NCBI RefSeq assembly: GCF_022690765.1
Contig: NZ_JALCZA010000041.1
Location: forward strand, 1 to 41,742
Length of the DNA: 41,742 nt
DNA from: Anaeromyxobacter oryzisoli
Lineage (GTDB): Bacteria > Myxococcota > Myxococcia > Myxococcales > Anaeromyxobacteraceae
Reading direction: 5' to 3'
The position numbers and the translations under genes were made by a program. The notes below the pieces were generated by a model. That model was not told the DNA's origin. It saw only the letters and a program-made list of their open reading frames with translations, and ran no database searches. This document shows, piece by piece, positions 1 through 7,510 of this stretch. The first letter of the stretch is position 1; every line of letters begins with the position of its first letter.

Positions 1-2
1 CG

Positions 3-773
3 GCGCCGCCTCCGCTCCCCGGGAAGCCCGCCGCCCGCCGCCAGGCCCCGGGCCGGCTCGAGGCGTCGGCCGCCGCGCCCCGCACCCCTGCGCCGCCCAC
101 CCCTGCGCCGCCCGCCGACGAGCCGCCGCCGCCGACCGGGCACTCCGTCGTCCGGATCGCCACGGTCCGCTCCGACGGGCTGCCCGGGGCGATGTTCGAC
201 GTTCGCGAGGACGAGACGATCTGCGGACGTAGCGAGGGGACGATCCGCCTCGCCGACGACGCCACCGTGTCGCCGCGCCACGCTCGCTTCACCGTGCGGC
301 ACGGCGTGCTCACGGTGGAGGACCTGGGGAGCGCGAACGGGACCTTCGTCCGCATCCGCGCGCCGCGCCGGCTCGAGCCCGGGGACGAGCTGCGCGTCGG
401 CCGTCAGCTCCTGCGCGTCGAGCCGATCCCCGCCGCCCCCGCCGCGTCGCCGGACGGCGACCACCCCTGGGGGGCGCCGGACCCCGGGCACGCGCTGCGC
501 CTCGCGCAGCTCCTAGACGGCGGTGGGGTCGGAGACGTCTTCCCGCTCCGCGAGGGGCAGCGCACGCTCGGACGCGCCGAGGCGGACGTGACCTTCCCCA
601 CCGACCGCTACGTCTCCGGGCGGCACGCGCGGCTCGAGGTGGCGCGCGACGCGATCACGATCACCGACGCGGGGAGCTCGAACGGGACGTTCGTGAGGAT
701 CTCCGCTCCGACGGAGCTCGCGTCCGGCGATCAGCTCCTCGTCGGCGCGCAGCTCCTCCGCGTCCACGCCTGA
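3..773 (+). CDS. FHA-domain protein with two forkhead-associated domains, 5' end outside the window
   Basis: The reading frame is open from the first bases of the window, so an upstream start lies outside it; the internal ATG at 192 falls inside the first FHA domain and is not the start. The visible 256 residues begin with a Pro/Ala-rich linker of about 50 residues. Two tandem FHA domains follow. The first has GRS, SPRHARF and SANGTFVRI; the second has LGRAE, SGRHARL and SSNGTFVRI. These are the conserved Gly-Arg, Ser-x-x-His and Asn-Gly elements that bind phosphothreonine peptides. FHA proteins usually act with Ser/Thr kinases, of which myxobacteria have many. No kinase is visible here, so partner and pathway are unknown. 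The gene converges on the DksA-like gene, with 24 bp between the stops. Confidence 0.85.
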   Translation, partial: APPPLPGKPAARRQAPGRLEASAAAPRTPAPPTPAPPADEPPPPTGHSVVRIATVRSDGLPGAMFDVREDETICGRSEGTIRLADDATVSPRHARFTVRHGVLTVEDLGSANGTFVRIRAPRRLEPGDELRVGRQLLRVEPIPAAPAASPDGDHPWGAPDPGHALRLAQLLDGGGVGDVFPLREGQRTLGRAEADVTFPTDRYVSGRHARLEVARDAITITDAGSSNGTFVRISAPTELASGDQLLVGAQLLRVHA

Positions 774-789
774 CCCGCCGCGCGGCGGG
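774..789. terminator. GC palindrome between convergent genes
   Basis: A perfect 16-bp palindrome (CCCGCCGCGCGGCGGG) starts directly after the FHA stop codon and ends 8 bp before the stop of the convergent dksA-like gene. It could form a hairpin on either transcript. It has no T-tract, so intrinsic termination is only an inference, and a GC-rich palindrome this short could arise by chance. Confidence 0.4.
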
Positions 790-797
790 CGGCCCGC

Positions 798-1160
798 CTA
801 CCCGAAGGACTTCTCCTTCTGCTCCTGCTCCTCCTTGCAGCGGATGCAGAGCGTCGTCACCGGGCGCGCCTCGAGGCGCTTGGCGGAGATCTCCTCCTCG
901 CACTTCTCGCAGATCCCGAACGTGCCGTTCTCGATCCGCGCGAGGGCGCTGTCGATCTTCGCCAGGAGGAACTTCTCGCGATCCCGGAGCCGGAAGATCA
1001 TCGACTGGCTGTACTCGCTCGACGCGAGGTCGATCTCGTCGGGGAGGTCGTCCGTGTCGAAGGACGACTCCTCGGTGAGGGTCTTCTTCGCCTGGACGAG
1101 GAGCTGACGCTTCGACTCCTCGAGCATCGCCTTGAACTTCTTGACGTCCTTCTTGTTCAA
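798..1160 (-). CDS. DksA/TraR family zinc-finger transcription factor
   Basis: A 120-residue protein of the DksA/TraR family, which binds the RNA polymerase secondary channel and, with ppGpp, adjusts transcription of rRNA and amino-acid genes. An N-terminal helical region (KKDVKKFKAMLEESKRQ) leads to an acidic tip, DLPDEIDLASSEY, matching the D-x-x-D-x-A tip of DksA. The C-terminal zinc finger has paired cysteines in GICEKC and CIRCKEE. I place the start at a TTG (complement 1158-1160): GGGGAG lies about six bases upstream, and homology begins here, whereas the 32 residues available upstream look non-coding and overlap the promoter. It is shorter than E. coli DksA (151 residues), as are many deltaproteobacterial versions. 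It could also be called a TraR/DksA C4-type regulator. Confidence 0.88.
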   Translation of the reverse strand: MNKKDVKKFKAMLEESKRQLLVQAKKTLTEESSFDTDDLPDEIDLASSEYSQSMIFRLRDREKFLLAKIDSALARIENGTFGICEKCEEEISAKRLEARPVTTLCIRCKEEQEQKEKSFG

Positions 1161-1214
1161 GCGATTCTCCCCGGCCGCCCCTCCCCTGGGGGGGGACGAA
1201 AAAAGAAGGCCGTG

Positions 1215-1243
1215 AACGTAAACGGCAGGGGTGGCCCTGTCAA
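1215..1243 (-). promoter_or_regulatory. Candidate sigma-70 promoter of the dksA-like gene
   Basis: On the minus strand a perfect TTGACA (complement 1238-1243) is followed after exactly 17 bases by TACGTT (complement 1215-1220), a 3/6 match to the -10 consensus. Transcription would start near 1208, leaving a leader of about 50 nt before the TTG start. The position supports the short form of the protein, because a longer one would begin upstream of this promoter. Confidence 0.55.
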
Positions 1244-1402
1244 GGCGACCGGTCATCGCGCGAGACGGCCGGCCTGGGCTCCGCGGCGGTCACGCGCCGC
1301 GGCGCGGCGCGGCGGCCGCAGCCCCCCCGGGCGGTCCCCGCGGCTCGGTGAGGCGGCGAACGAGAGGTTTACTCGGGCGCCTGGGCGTCGGATGCTCCAG
1401 GC

Positions 1403-2287
1403 ATGGCTGACGGGAAGTTCGACCGCGAGTTCCTGCGAGGCGCCCTCGCCCTCATGTCGCGCTCCGAGGTGGACCGCCTCCTCTACGTCTCGGACCACCC
1501 GCTCTCGCCCGCCGAGCTCCGCGGCCGGCCGATCAAGCGCAAGCTCGTCTACGCGGTGACGAGCGACGGCCTCGCGAACCAGCTCAAGGCGAAGAAGTAC
1601 ACCGTGGTCCTGGTCCCGCCCTACGACTACACGCGCGTCGAGAAGATCAAGGTGGCCGTCGTGGCGGCGCAGTCCGCCGGGCTGCTCAAGGACGGCGACA
1701 CCGTCCTCGCCCTCGCGGGCCCGGGGAACGACCGGGTGATGGACACGCTCGTCAAGGTCCTCATCGGCTCGGAGGACCCAGAGGAGAAGCTCCGCGTCGA
1801 CACCCTCGGCCTGCCGCCCGAGTTCTCGTCGCAGGTGGTCGAGTCGCTCATCCACACCGCGATGGAGATCGGCGCCGAGGGCTACGAGGGCAGCCCCGTC
1901 GGCACCATCATCGTGATCGGCGACTCGACCGCGGTGATGGAGAAGAGCCGGCAGCTCATCCTGAACCCGTTCCAGGGGATCAGCGAGGCGGAGCGGAACG
2001 CGCTCGATCCGCCCATCCGGGAGGCGGTCAAGACGTTCTCGGCGCTCGACGGCGCGTTCATCATCCGCGAGGACGGGGTGGTGCTGGCGGCGGGGCGCTA
2101 CCTCCTCACGATGTCGCGCGACGTGAAGCTGCCGATGGGCCTCGGGGCGCGCCACAGCGCCGCCGCGTCGATCTCGGCCGAGACCAAGGCGGTGGCCATC
2201 ACCGTGTCGCAGACCACCGGCACGGTCCGGGTGTTCCGGGAGGGCGAGATCGTCCTGGAGCTGCGCCAGAAGCTGCGGCGCGTCTGA
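1403..2287 (+). CDS. Diadenylate cyclase (DisA_N/DAC domain), archaeal DacZ-like architecture
   Basis: Predicted to make cyclic di-AMP from two ATP. The 294-residue protein has a C-terminal DAC domain (about residues 140-285) with the metal-binding DGA motif (D216-G217-A218, in LDGAFIIREDG) and the nucleotide-binding GARH motif (R250-H251). The canonical RHR reads RHS here (S252). The segment TKAVAITVSQTTGTVRVF is typical DAC sequence. The N-terminal half (LVYAVTSDG, YTVVLVPPYDYTRVEKIKVA) resembles the pyruvate-kinase C-terminal-like domain found before the DAC domain in archaeal DacZ, and differs from the membrane helices of CdaA or the DNA-binding helices of DisA. The protein should be cytosolic. 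No transmembrane segment is visible. No c-di-AMP phosphodiesterase lies in the window. It is transcribed divergently from the dksA-like gene, with 242 bp between starts. Confidence 0.82.
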   Translation: MADGKFDREFLRGALALMSRSEVDRLLYVSDHPLSPAELRGRPIKRKLVYAVTSDGLANQLKAKKYTVVLVPPYDYTRVEKIKVAVVAAQSAGLLKDGDTVLALAGPGNDRVMDTLVKVLIGSEDPEEKLRVDTLGLPPEFSSQVVESLIHTAMEIGAEGYEGSPVGTIIVIGDSTAVMEKSRQLILNPFQGISEAERNALDPPIREAVKTFSALDGAFIIREDGVVLAAGRYLLTMSRDVKLPMGLGARHSAAASISAETKAVAITVSQTTGTVRVFREGEIVLELRQKLRRV

Positions 2288-2351
2288 TCGCGAGCCGCCC
2301 CGGCGCCGGGGAGATCGCCTGCCGCCCGCCTTCGCGGTAGGCTCCGCCGCC

Positions 2352-3884
2352 GTGCCGACGACGAACGCCGCCCCGATCTGCCCGCCGCTCGCCTCGCCGC
2401 CCGCCGCGACGCCGGCGCGGGATCCCCGCCTCGATCGCCTCGCCCTCCTCGTGTTCGGCGGCGTGACGCTGTTCCACGTCGCGTACGCGGGGTGGTTCGA
2501 CCTCTCGCCCCAGGAGGCCTACTACTGGGAGTGGAGCCGGCGGCTCGCGGCGTCGTACTTCGACCACCCGCCGCTCGCCGCCTGGACCATCCGGCTCGCC
2601 ACCTCCCTGTTCGGCGACTCCGAGCGGGCGATCCGCTTCGCCGCCGCGTTCCACTCGAGCGTCTTCTCCGCGTTCCTCTGGCTCACGACGCGCCGGCTGT
2701 TCGGGAGCCGCGCCGCGCTCCTCGCCATCGCGGGCGGCGCGGTGGTGCCGCTGTTCTCGATCGGGCAGGTGATCGTCACGCCCGACGGGCCCCTCCTCTC
2801 CGGCTGGGCGATGGCGATCTACTTCGCGGTGCGCGCGCTCGAGGAGGAGCGGCCGCGGTGGCTCGTCGCCGCGGGGCTCGCCACCGGCTGGGCGATGCTC
2901 GGGAAGTACACCGGGGCCCTGCTCCTGCCCCAGCTCCTCGCGCTGCTCCTGTGGGACCCCCGCGGGCGGCGCATGCTCCGGACGCCGTGGCCGTGGGTCG
3001 GCGTCGCGCTCGCGCTCGCGCTCTTCTCGCCCGTCGTCGCGTGGAACGCCGCGCGCCACCTCGAGAGCTTCGCGTTCCAGACGACGGCGCGCGCCGAGGC
3101 CTCGCGCCTGCGCCCCGTGCTCGTCGGCCGGTACGTGGGGCTCCAGGCGCTCGCGATGTCGCCCGTGCTCCTGCTGCTCTGCGTCGAGGCGGTGATCGCG
3201 GGGTGGCGGCGCCGGGCGGCGCCGGCGTGGCGCGTCGTGCTCCTCTTCTCGGCGCCGCTCCTCGTCCTCGCCACGGCCGTCTCGCCCGTCCACTGGGTCA
3301 AGATGAACTGGCTCGGGCCGGTCTGGCCGACCGCGCTCGCGGGGGCGGCCGCCCTCGCCGTCGAGCAGCGCCACGGCGCCCGGCGGTGGGTGGTCGCGGG
3401 CGGCGGCGCGCTCGCCCTCGCCATGACCGTCCTGCTGCACCTCTGGCCCATGGTGTCGTGGCTCCCGCTCCCGGCGAAGGACGAGACGTCGGCGGGGTGG
3501 CGCGCGCTGGCCGCGCGCGTGGAGGCGGAGCGCGGGCGGCTGCCCCCCGGCGCCCCCGTCGTCGGGTGCAACTACAAGGTCGCGAGCGAGCTCGCCTACT
3601 ACCTGCCCGGCCGGCCCGAGACCCTCGGCGTCGGCGCCCTCGGCGAGCCGGGGCTCCAGTATGACGAGTGGCTCGACTGGAGCCGCGTCTCGGGGCGGAC
3701 GGCGCTCGTCGTGCGCGACGCGCGGGAGCACGGCTGCGAGCGGCGCGAGGAGCTGTGCCGGCCGCTCGAGCCGCTCCCTCCGCTCACCGTGACGAAGGGG
3801 CGCGAGCGGGTGACGACGTTCGGCCTCTGGCGCTGCGGGCTCCCCGCCGCGCAGCCCCGCGCCGCCGGCCCGGCCCACCCCTGA
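2352..3884 (+). CDS. GT-C glycosyltransferase, PMT/ArnT-like (GT39/GT83 type), integral membrane
   Basis: A 510-residue polytopic membrane protein starting at a GTG. Residues 49-74 carry the ArnT/PMT_2 signature: a loop Asp (D50), then QEAYYWEWSRRL and FDHPP. In this superfamily the acidic residue of the first periplasmic loop is the catalytic base that transfers a sugar from a polyprenyl-phosphate donor. Many hydrophobic segments follow, then a soluble C-terminal part from about residue 370, including GCNYKVASELAYYLPGRPE. The acceptor (protein, lipid A or other glycan) cannot be read from the sequence. No other sugar-pathway gene is adjacent. The last 101 bp overlap the convergent TIGR02757 gene. 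Confidence 0.8.
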   Translation: MPTTNAAPICPPLASPPAATPARDPRLDRLALLVFGGVTLFHVAYAGWFDLSPQEAYYWEWSRRLAASYFDHPPLAAWTIRLATSLFGDSERAIRFAAAFHSSVFSAFLWLTTRRLFGSRAALLAIAGGAVVPLFSIGQVIVTPDGPLLSGWAMAIYFAVRALEEERPRWLVAAGLATGWAMLGKYTGALLLPQLLALLLWDPRGRRMLRTPWPWVGVALALALFSPVVAWNAARHLESFAFQTTARAEASRLRPVLVGRYVGLQALAMSPVLLLLCVEAVIAGWRRRAAPAWRVVLLFSAPLLVLATAVSPVHWVKMNWLGPVWPTALAGAAALAVEQRHGARRWVVAGGGALALAMTVLLHLWPMVSWLPLPAKDETSAGWRALAARVEAERGRLPPGAPVVGCNYKVASELAYYLPGRPETLGVGALGEPGLQYDEWLDWSRVSGRTALVVRDAREHGCERREELCRPLEPLPPLTVTKGRERVTTFGLWRCGLPAAQPRAAGPAHP

Positions 3885-4842
3885 CGGCGGTCCCCGCCGG
3901 CGTGGAGCGACCGCGCGGTGCGTCGCTCGCCCGCGGGGGCGCGCCGCCCGCGCACGCGGGCGCGAGGACGCACGCGGCGCAGCGCGCCCGGTCGCGCCGC
4001 GCCGGGCACGCGCCGCTCATCCCGAGGTGGCACAGCGCGAAGTCGTAGCGGACGGGGTCCTCGGGGTCGACGCGGCGGAGCGCGGCGGTGATCTCCTCGG
4101 CGGTGCGCCAGCTCGCGTCGCGGCGCGCCGTGAGCCCGAGCGCGCGCGCGACCCGGTGGACGTGGGTGTCGAGCGGCACCACCAGCGCCGACGCCGGCAC
4201 GCCGCGCCACAGCCCGAGGTCCACCGCGTCCGGGCCTCGGATCATCCAGCGGAGGTACAGGTTCCAGCGCTTCGAGGCGCCGGGGCCGGCGGGATCGGGC
4301 AGGAGGTGCCGCAGGCCGCGCGGCCCGCGCCCGGCGAGGAGGCCCCGCGCGACGGGCGCGTCCCGCAGCTCCGCCGCGAAGGCGGCGAGGGCCGGCCGGA
4401 GGGCGGCGGGGCCGCCGCCGGCCTCGCGGAAGAGCGCGGTGAAGCGCGCCCCGAGCCCCCCGTGGCGCAGGCGCATCGCGCCGGCGCCGGCGGCGAGCGC
4501 GGCGAGGTCGGGCGGGCGGTTGAAGCGGTACACCACGCCCTCGAAGGCGCCCGGGGCGGGCGCGCGGGCGAAGACCTCGACGAAGCGCGCCGGCGACGGG
4601 CTCATCGCGGCGAGCACCCGCGCCACGACCGGCTTGAACACGTCGGCCCGCCCGTAGGCGAGGCTCACCGCGACGAGGGCGGCGACCTCGGCGTCGTCCG
4701 GGTCCGGGAACGCGCGCGGGAACTCGACGGGATCGGCGGAGACCCGCGCGGCGCGGTCCACGGCCGCGTCGAGCCGGTCGAGGAGCGGGCGCAGCCGGGC
4801 CGCGCGAGCCGGCGAGAGCGTGCGAGGGCGCGAGCGGGCCAC
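3784..4842 (-). CDS. TIGR02757 (DUF2400) family protein with endonuclease III-like C-terminus
   Basis: A conserved protein of the TIGR02757 family, of unknown function. I start it at GTG (complement 4840-4842), preceded by AGGTAA at about seven bases; upstream sequence in frame is Arg/Ser-rich and unlike the family. The 352-residue product has SLAYGRADVFKPVV and SKRWNLYLRWMIRGPD near its middle. Residues 222-237 (VPLDTHVHRVARALGL) align by eye with the V-D-T-H-x-x-R-V segment of endonuclease III, which carries that enzyme's catalytic Asp (D225 here). They are followed by four cysteines, C279-x8-C288-x2-C291-x5-C297, close to the C-x6-C-x2-C-x5-C iron-sulfur motif of that family. The last 50 residues are low-complexity and run antisense into the glycosyltransferase gene. 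Confidence 0.8.
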   Translation of the reverse strand: MARSRPRTLSPARAARLRPLLDRLDAAVDRAARVSADPVEFPRAFPDPDDAEVAALVAVSLAYGRADVFKPVVARVLAAMSPSPARFVEVFARAPAPGAFEGVVYRFNRPPDLAALAAGAGAMRLRHGGLGARFTALFREAGGGPAALRPALAAFAAELRDAPVARGLLAGRGPRGLRHLLPDPAGPGASKRWNLYLRWMIRGPDAVDLGLWRGVPASALVVPLDTHVHRVARALGLTARRDASWRTAEEITAALRRVDPEDPVRYDFALCHLGMSGACPARRDRARCAACVLAPACAGGAPPRASDAPRGRSTPAGTAVRGGPGRRRGAARRGARSARGRTSSPARAPSSR

Positions 4843-4966
4843 GGCGGTTACCTGGCCCGGCGCGGGCCGCGGCGCAAGGGAGATCGCCCGCGGCTCCGAC
4901 GACGAGGCGTCGGGCTCCCGGTCGCGCCGGCGCCGAGCTCGGGACCGACGTCTCCGCCCTGCGGCG

Positions 4967-5479
4967 CTACCGCGGAGCGTCCTTCCGCAGCTCGCGGAGG
5001 ACGTGGCCGAGCTCGGGCGCGAGGAGCTTCTCCCACGCGAGCCGGACCGCCGCGAGGGAGCCGGGCACCGAGAAGACGGCGCGGCCACCCCACACGCCCG
5101 CCACCGCCCGCGACAGCATCGCCGCGCTGCCGATCTCGGCGTAGGAGAGCATCCGGAACAGCTCGCCGAAGCCGTCGAGCCGCTTCTCGAGCAGCCCCGC
5201 CACCGCCTCGTAGGTGCGGTCCCGCGCGGCGATGCCCGTCCCGCCGTTCACCACGATCGCCTCGGCGCCCGCCGCGGCTGCCGCGTCGAGCGCCGCGCGG
5301 AGCTCCGCCGGCTCGTCCCGCACGATCCGGTACCCCACCACCTCGTGCCCCGCCGCCGCCGCGGCGCGGCGCAGGAACGCGCCGCTCTCGTCCTCCGCCT
5401 CGCCGCGCGTGTCCGAGGCGGTGACGACGAAGATCCGGACCGCCCTCGGGGCCTCGTGCCGGTGCTCCAGGTGTCCCAC
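4967..5479 (-). CDS. moaB: Molybdenum cofactor biosynthesis protein MoaB/MogA family
   Basis: A 170-residue protein of the MoCF_biosynth fold, which adenylylates molybdopterin before molybdate insertion. Visible landmarks are RIFVVTASDTRGEAEDESG near the N-terminus, VVNGGTGIAARDRTYEA at about residues 77-93 (the nucleotide and molybdopterin loop) and LSYAEIGSAAMLSRA in the second half. The length fits MoaB. The GTG start is supported by GGAGG five bases upstream. No other moa or moe gene is in the window. It reads toward the TIGR02757 gene on the same strand, 124 bp away, and diverges from polX. Confidence 0.88.
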   Translation of the reverse strand: MGHLEHRHEAPRAVRIFVVTASDTRGEAEDESGAFLRRAAAAAGHEVVGYRIVRDEPAELRAALDAAAAAGAEAIVVNGGTGIAARDRTYEAVAGLLEKRLDGFGELFRMLSYAEIGSAAMLSRAVAGVWGGRAVFSVPGSLAAVRLAWEKLLAPELGHVLRELRKDAPR

Positions 5480-5517
5480 TCGATCCTCCGTGCGCCGCCG
5501 CCGTCACCGCGCTCAGG

Positions 5518-5547
5518 CCTCACCGGGCCTCACCGGGCCTCGCGGGG
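5518..5547. repeat. Short tandem repeat, 10-bp unit
   Basis: Two exact copies of CCTCACCGGG (5518-5527 and 5528-5537) and a third degenerate copy CCTCGCGGGG (5538-5547). They lie in the 132-bp space between the divergent moaB and polX genes, where promoters for both would be expected. No function can be assigned. Confidence 0.6.
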
Positions 5548-5611
5548 CTCGGCGATCGCGCCTCCGACGCGGAGGCGGCGAACGGGCGGCCCGAGCGCCC
5601 GGACGGTATAC

Positions 5612-7438
5612 ATGCACGCGATGGCCGACAAGTTCGAGGTCGCGGGAGCGCTTCGCGAGATCGGGGCCCTGCTGGAGCTCGAGGAGGAGAACCCCTTCAA
5701 GATCCGGGCTTACGAGAACGGCGCGCGCGCGGTCGAGGCCGTCGCCGGCGATCTCTCCGCCCTGGCGGCGGCCGGCCGCCTCACGGAGCTGCCCGGGATC
5801 GGCGAGGCGCTCGCGAAGAAGATCGGGGAGCTCCTCGAGCGCGGCTCGACCGATCTCCTCGACCGCCTCCGCGCGCGCCACCCGCCCGGCCTCCTCGACC
5901 TCCTGCGCGTCCCGGACCTCGGGCCGAAGAAGATCGCCGCCCTCCACGCGGCCCTCGGGATCGCGAGCGTGGAGGAGCTCGAGGCGGCGTGCGCCGCCGG
6001 CCGCGTCCGGACGGTGAAGGGCTTCGGCGAGAAGACCGAGGCCCGGCTCCTCGAGGGGCTCCGCCGCCTGCGGGCCCGCGCCGCGGAGGCGCGCGTGCTC
6101 CTCGCGGACGCCCTCGAGACCAGCGACGCGCTGCTCGCGCACCTCCGCGCCTCGCCGGCGGCGCTCGAGGTCCAGCTCGCCGGGTCCGCCCGCCGCGGGC
6201 GGGAGACCGTCGGCGACCTCGATCTCGTGGCCGCCTCGCGCGAGCCGGCCTCGCTCTCGGCGCGCCTCCTCGCCTTCCCGCTCGTGAAGGACGTGATCGC
6301 GCGCGGGGACACCAAGACGAGCGTGCGGCTCGCCTCGGGGCTCCAGGTCGACCTCCGCGTGGTCCCGCCGGAGGACTTCGCGACGCTCCTCCACCACCTC
6401 ACCGGCTCGCGGGCGCACCACGTGAAGCTCCGCGGGATCGCCCGCGAGCTGGGCTTCACGCTGAGCGAGTGGGGGCTCCACCGCCTCCCGGCGCCGGCCG
6501 CCCGCCCCGCGGCGGCGGGCCCGGCCATCGCCCTCGCCGCCGACGCACCCGAGCCGGAGCCCGGCGCGCCCGGCCCGCTCGGACCGAAGATCCCGATCGC
6601 CTCGGAGGCGGCGCTCTACCGGGCCCTCGGCCTCGCGTACGTGCCCCCCGAGCTGCGCGAGGACACGGGAGAGCTCGAGGCCGCGCGCGCGGGGGCCCTG
6701 CCGGAGGACCTCGTGACCCTCGAGGACGTGCGCGGCGTGGTCCACTGCCACACGACCTGGTCCGACGGCCGGGCGTCGGTCCTCGAGATGGCGCGGGCCG
6801 CCGACGCCCTCGGGCTGGAGTACCTGACCGTCACCGATCACTCCGGCTCGGCCCACTACGCGGGCGGCCTCGACGCCGACCGGCTCCGGCGCCAGCGTGA
6901 CGAGATCGCCAGCGTGCAGGAGCAGGTGAAGGTCCGGCTCCTCCACGGCACCGAGGCGGACGTCCTCGAGGACGGCGCGCTCGACTGGCCCGACGCGATC
7001 CTCGAGCAGCTCGACGTCGTGATCGCGAGCGTCCACTCGCGGCTGAAGATGGACGAGGCCCAGATGACGGCGCGGCTCGTCCGGGCGATGTCCTGGCCGT
7101 TCTTCAAGATCTGGGGGCACGGCACCGGCCGGCTCCTGGAGGAGCGCCCGCCCTACCCGGTCCGCGTCGAGGAGGTGCTCGACGCCCTGGCGCGCTCGCG
7201 CGGCGCGGTGGAGGTGAACGGGGATCCGCGGCGGCTCGACCTCGCGCCGCGGCACGTGCGCGCCGCGCGCGATCGCGGGATCCCGGTGGTGCTCTCGGTG
7301 GACGCGCACTCCGCCCGCGCGCTGAGGTACCTGCGCTTCGCCGTCCTCACCGCCCGACGCGGCTGGGTCCGGCGGGGAGACGTGCTGAACACCCGGCCGG
7401 TGGACGACTTCCGGCGCGCCGTGCGGCCATTCGGCTGA
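5612..7438 (+). CDS. polX: DNA polymerase/3'-5' exonuclease PolX (family X polymerase with C-terminal PHP domain)
   Basis: A 608-residue bacterial PolX, a gap-filling repair polymerase with a PHP-type exonuclease. In order: the 8-kDa helix-hairpin-helix region (EENPFKIRAYENGARAVEA, LPGIGEALAKKIGELLE, VPDLGPKKIAALH, KGFGEKTEARLLEGL); the nucleotidyltransferase core with AGSARRGRETVGDLDL (Gly-Ser plus D-x-D metal site, near residue 190) and later QVDLRVV; and from about residue 375 the PHP domain with HCHTTWSDG, TVTDHSGSAHY, GTEADVL, SVHSRL and SVDAHS, all metal-binding elements. The ATG at 5612 has GGACGG five bases upstream; ATG 5621 (MADKFEV) is a possible alternative. B. subtilis PolX is similar at about 570 residues. 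The frame is open far upstream but that part lies opposite moaB. Confidence 0.93.
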   Translation: MHAMADKFEVAGALREIGALLELEEENPFKIRAYENGARAVEAVAGDLSALAAAGRLTELPGIGEALAKKIGELLERGSTDLLDRLRARHPPGLLDLLRVPDLGPKKIAALHAALGIASVEELEAACAAGRVRTVKGFGEKTEARLLEGLRRLRARAAEARVLLADALETSDALLAHLRASPAALEVQLAGSARRGRETVGDLDLVAASREPASLSARLLAFPLVKDVIARGDTKTSVRLASGLQVDLRVVPPEDFATLLHHLTGSRAHHVKLRGIARELGFTLSEWGLHRLPAPAARPAAAGPAIALAADAPEPEPGAPGPLGPKIPIASEAALYRALGLAYVPPELREDTGELEAARAGALPEDLVTLEDVRGVVHCHTTWSDGRASVLEMARAADALGLEYLTVTDHSGSAHYAGGLDADRLRRQRDEIASVQEQVKVRLLHGTEADVLEDGALDWPDAILEQLDVVIASVHSRLKMDEAQMTARLVRAMSWPFFKIWGHGTGRLLEERPPYPVRVEEVLDALARSRGAVEVNGDPRRLDLAPRHVRAARDRGIPVVLSVDAHSARALRYLRFAVLTARRGWVRRGDVLNTRPVDDFRRAVRPFG

Positions 7439-7510
7439 GGGCCACCCGGGCGGGCGAGGGGCTGCAAGTGGCTTGTGGCGCCGACCGCGCGCGTCTAGGC
7501 TCCTCCGGCC

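Noticed and set aside
1161..1256. Longer form of the DksA-like protein with an ATG at complement 1254-1256
   Set aside because: The extra residues do not resemble the family, would span the promoter TTGACA-17-TACGTT, and a TTG with a good Shine-Dalgarno sequence sits where homology begins.
4820..5611. N-terminal extension of PolX upstream of 5612
   Set aside because: The frame stays open but runs antisense through moaB, has Arg/Pro-rich content without homology, and PolX proteins normally begin close to the MADKFEV segment.
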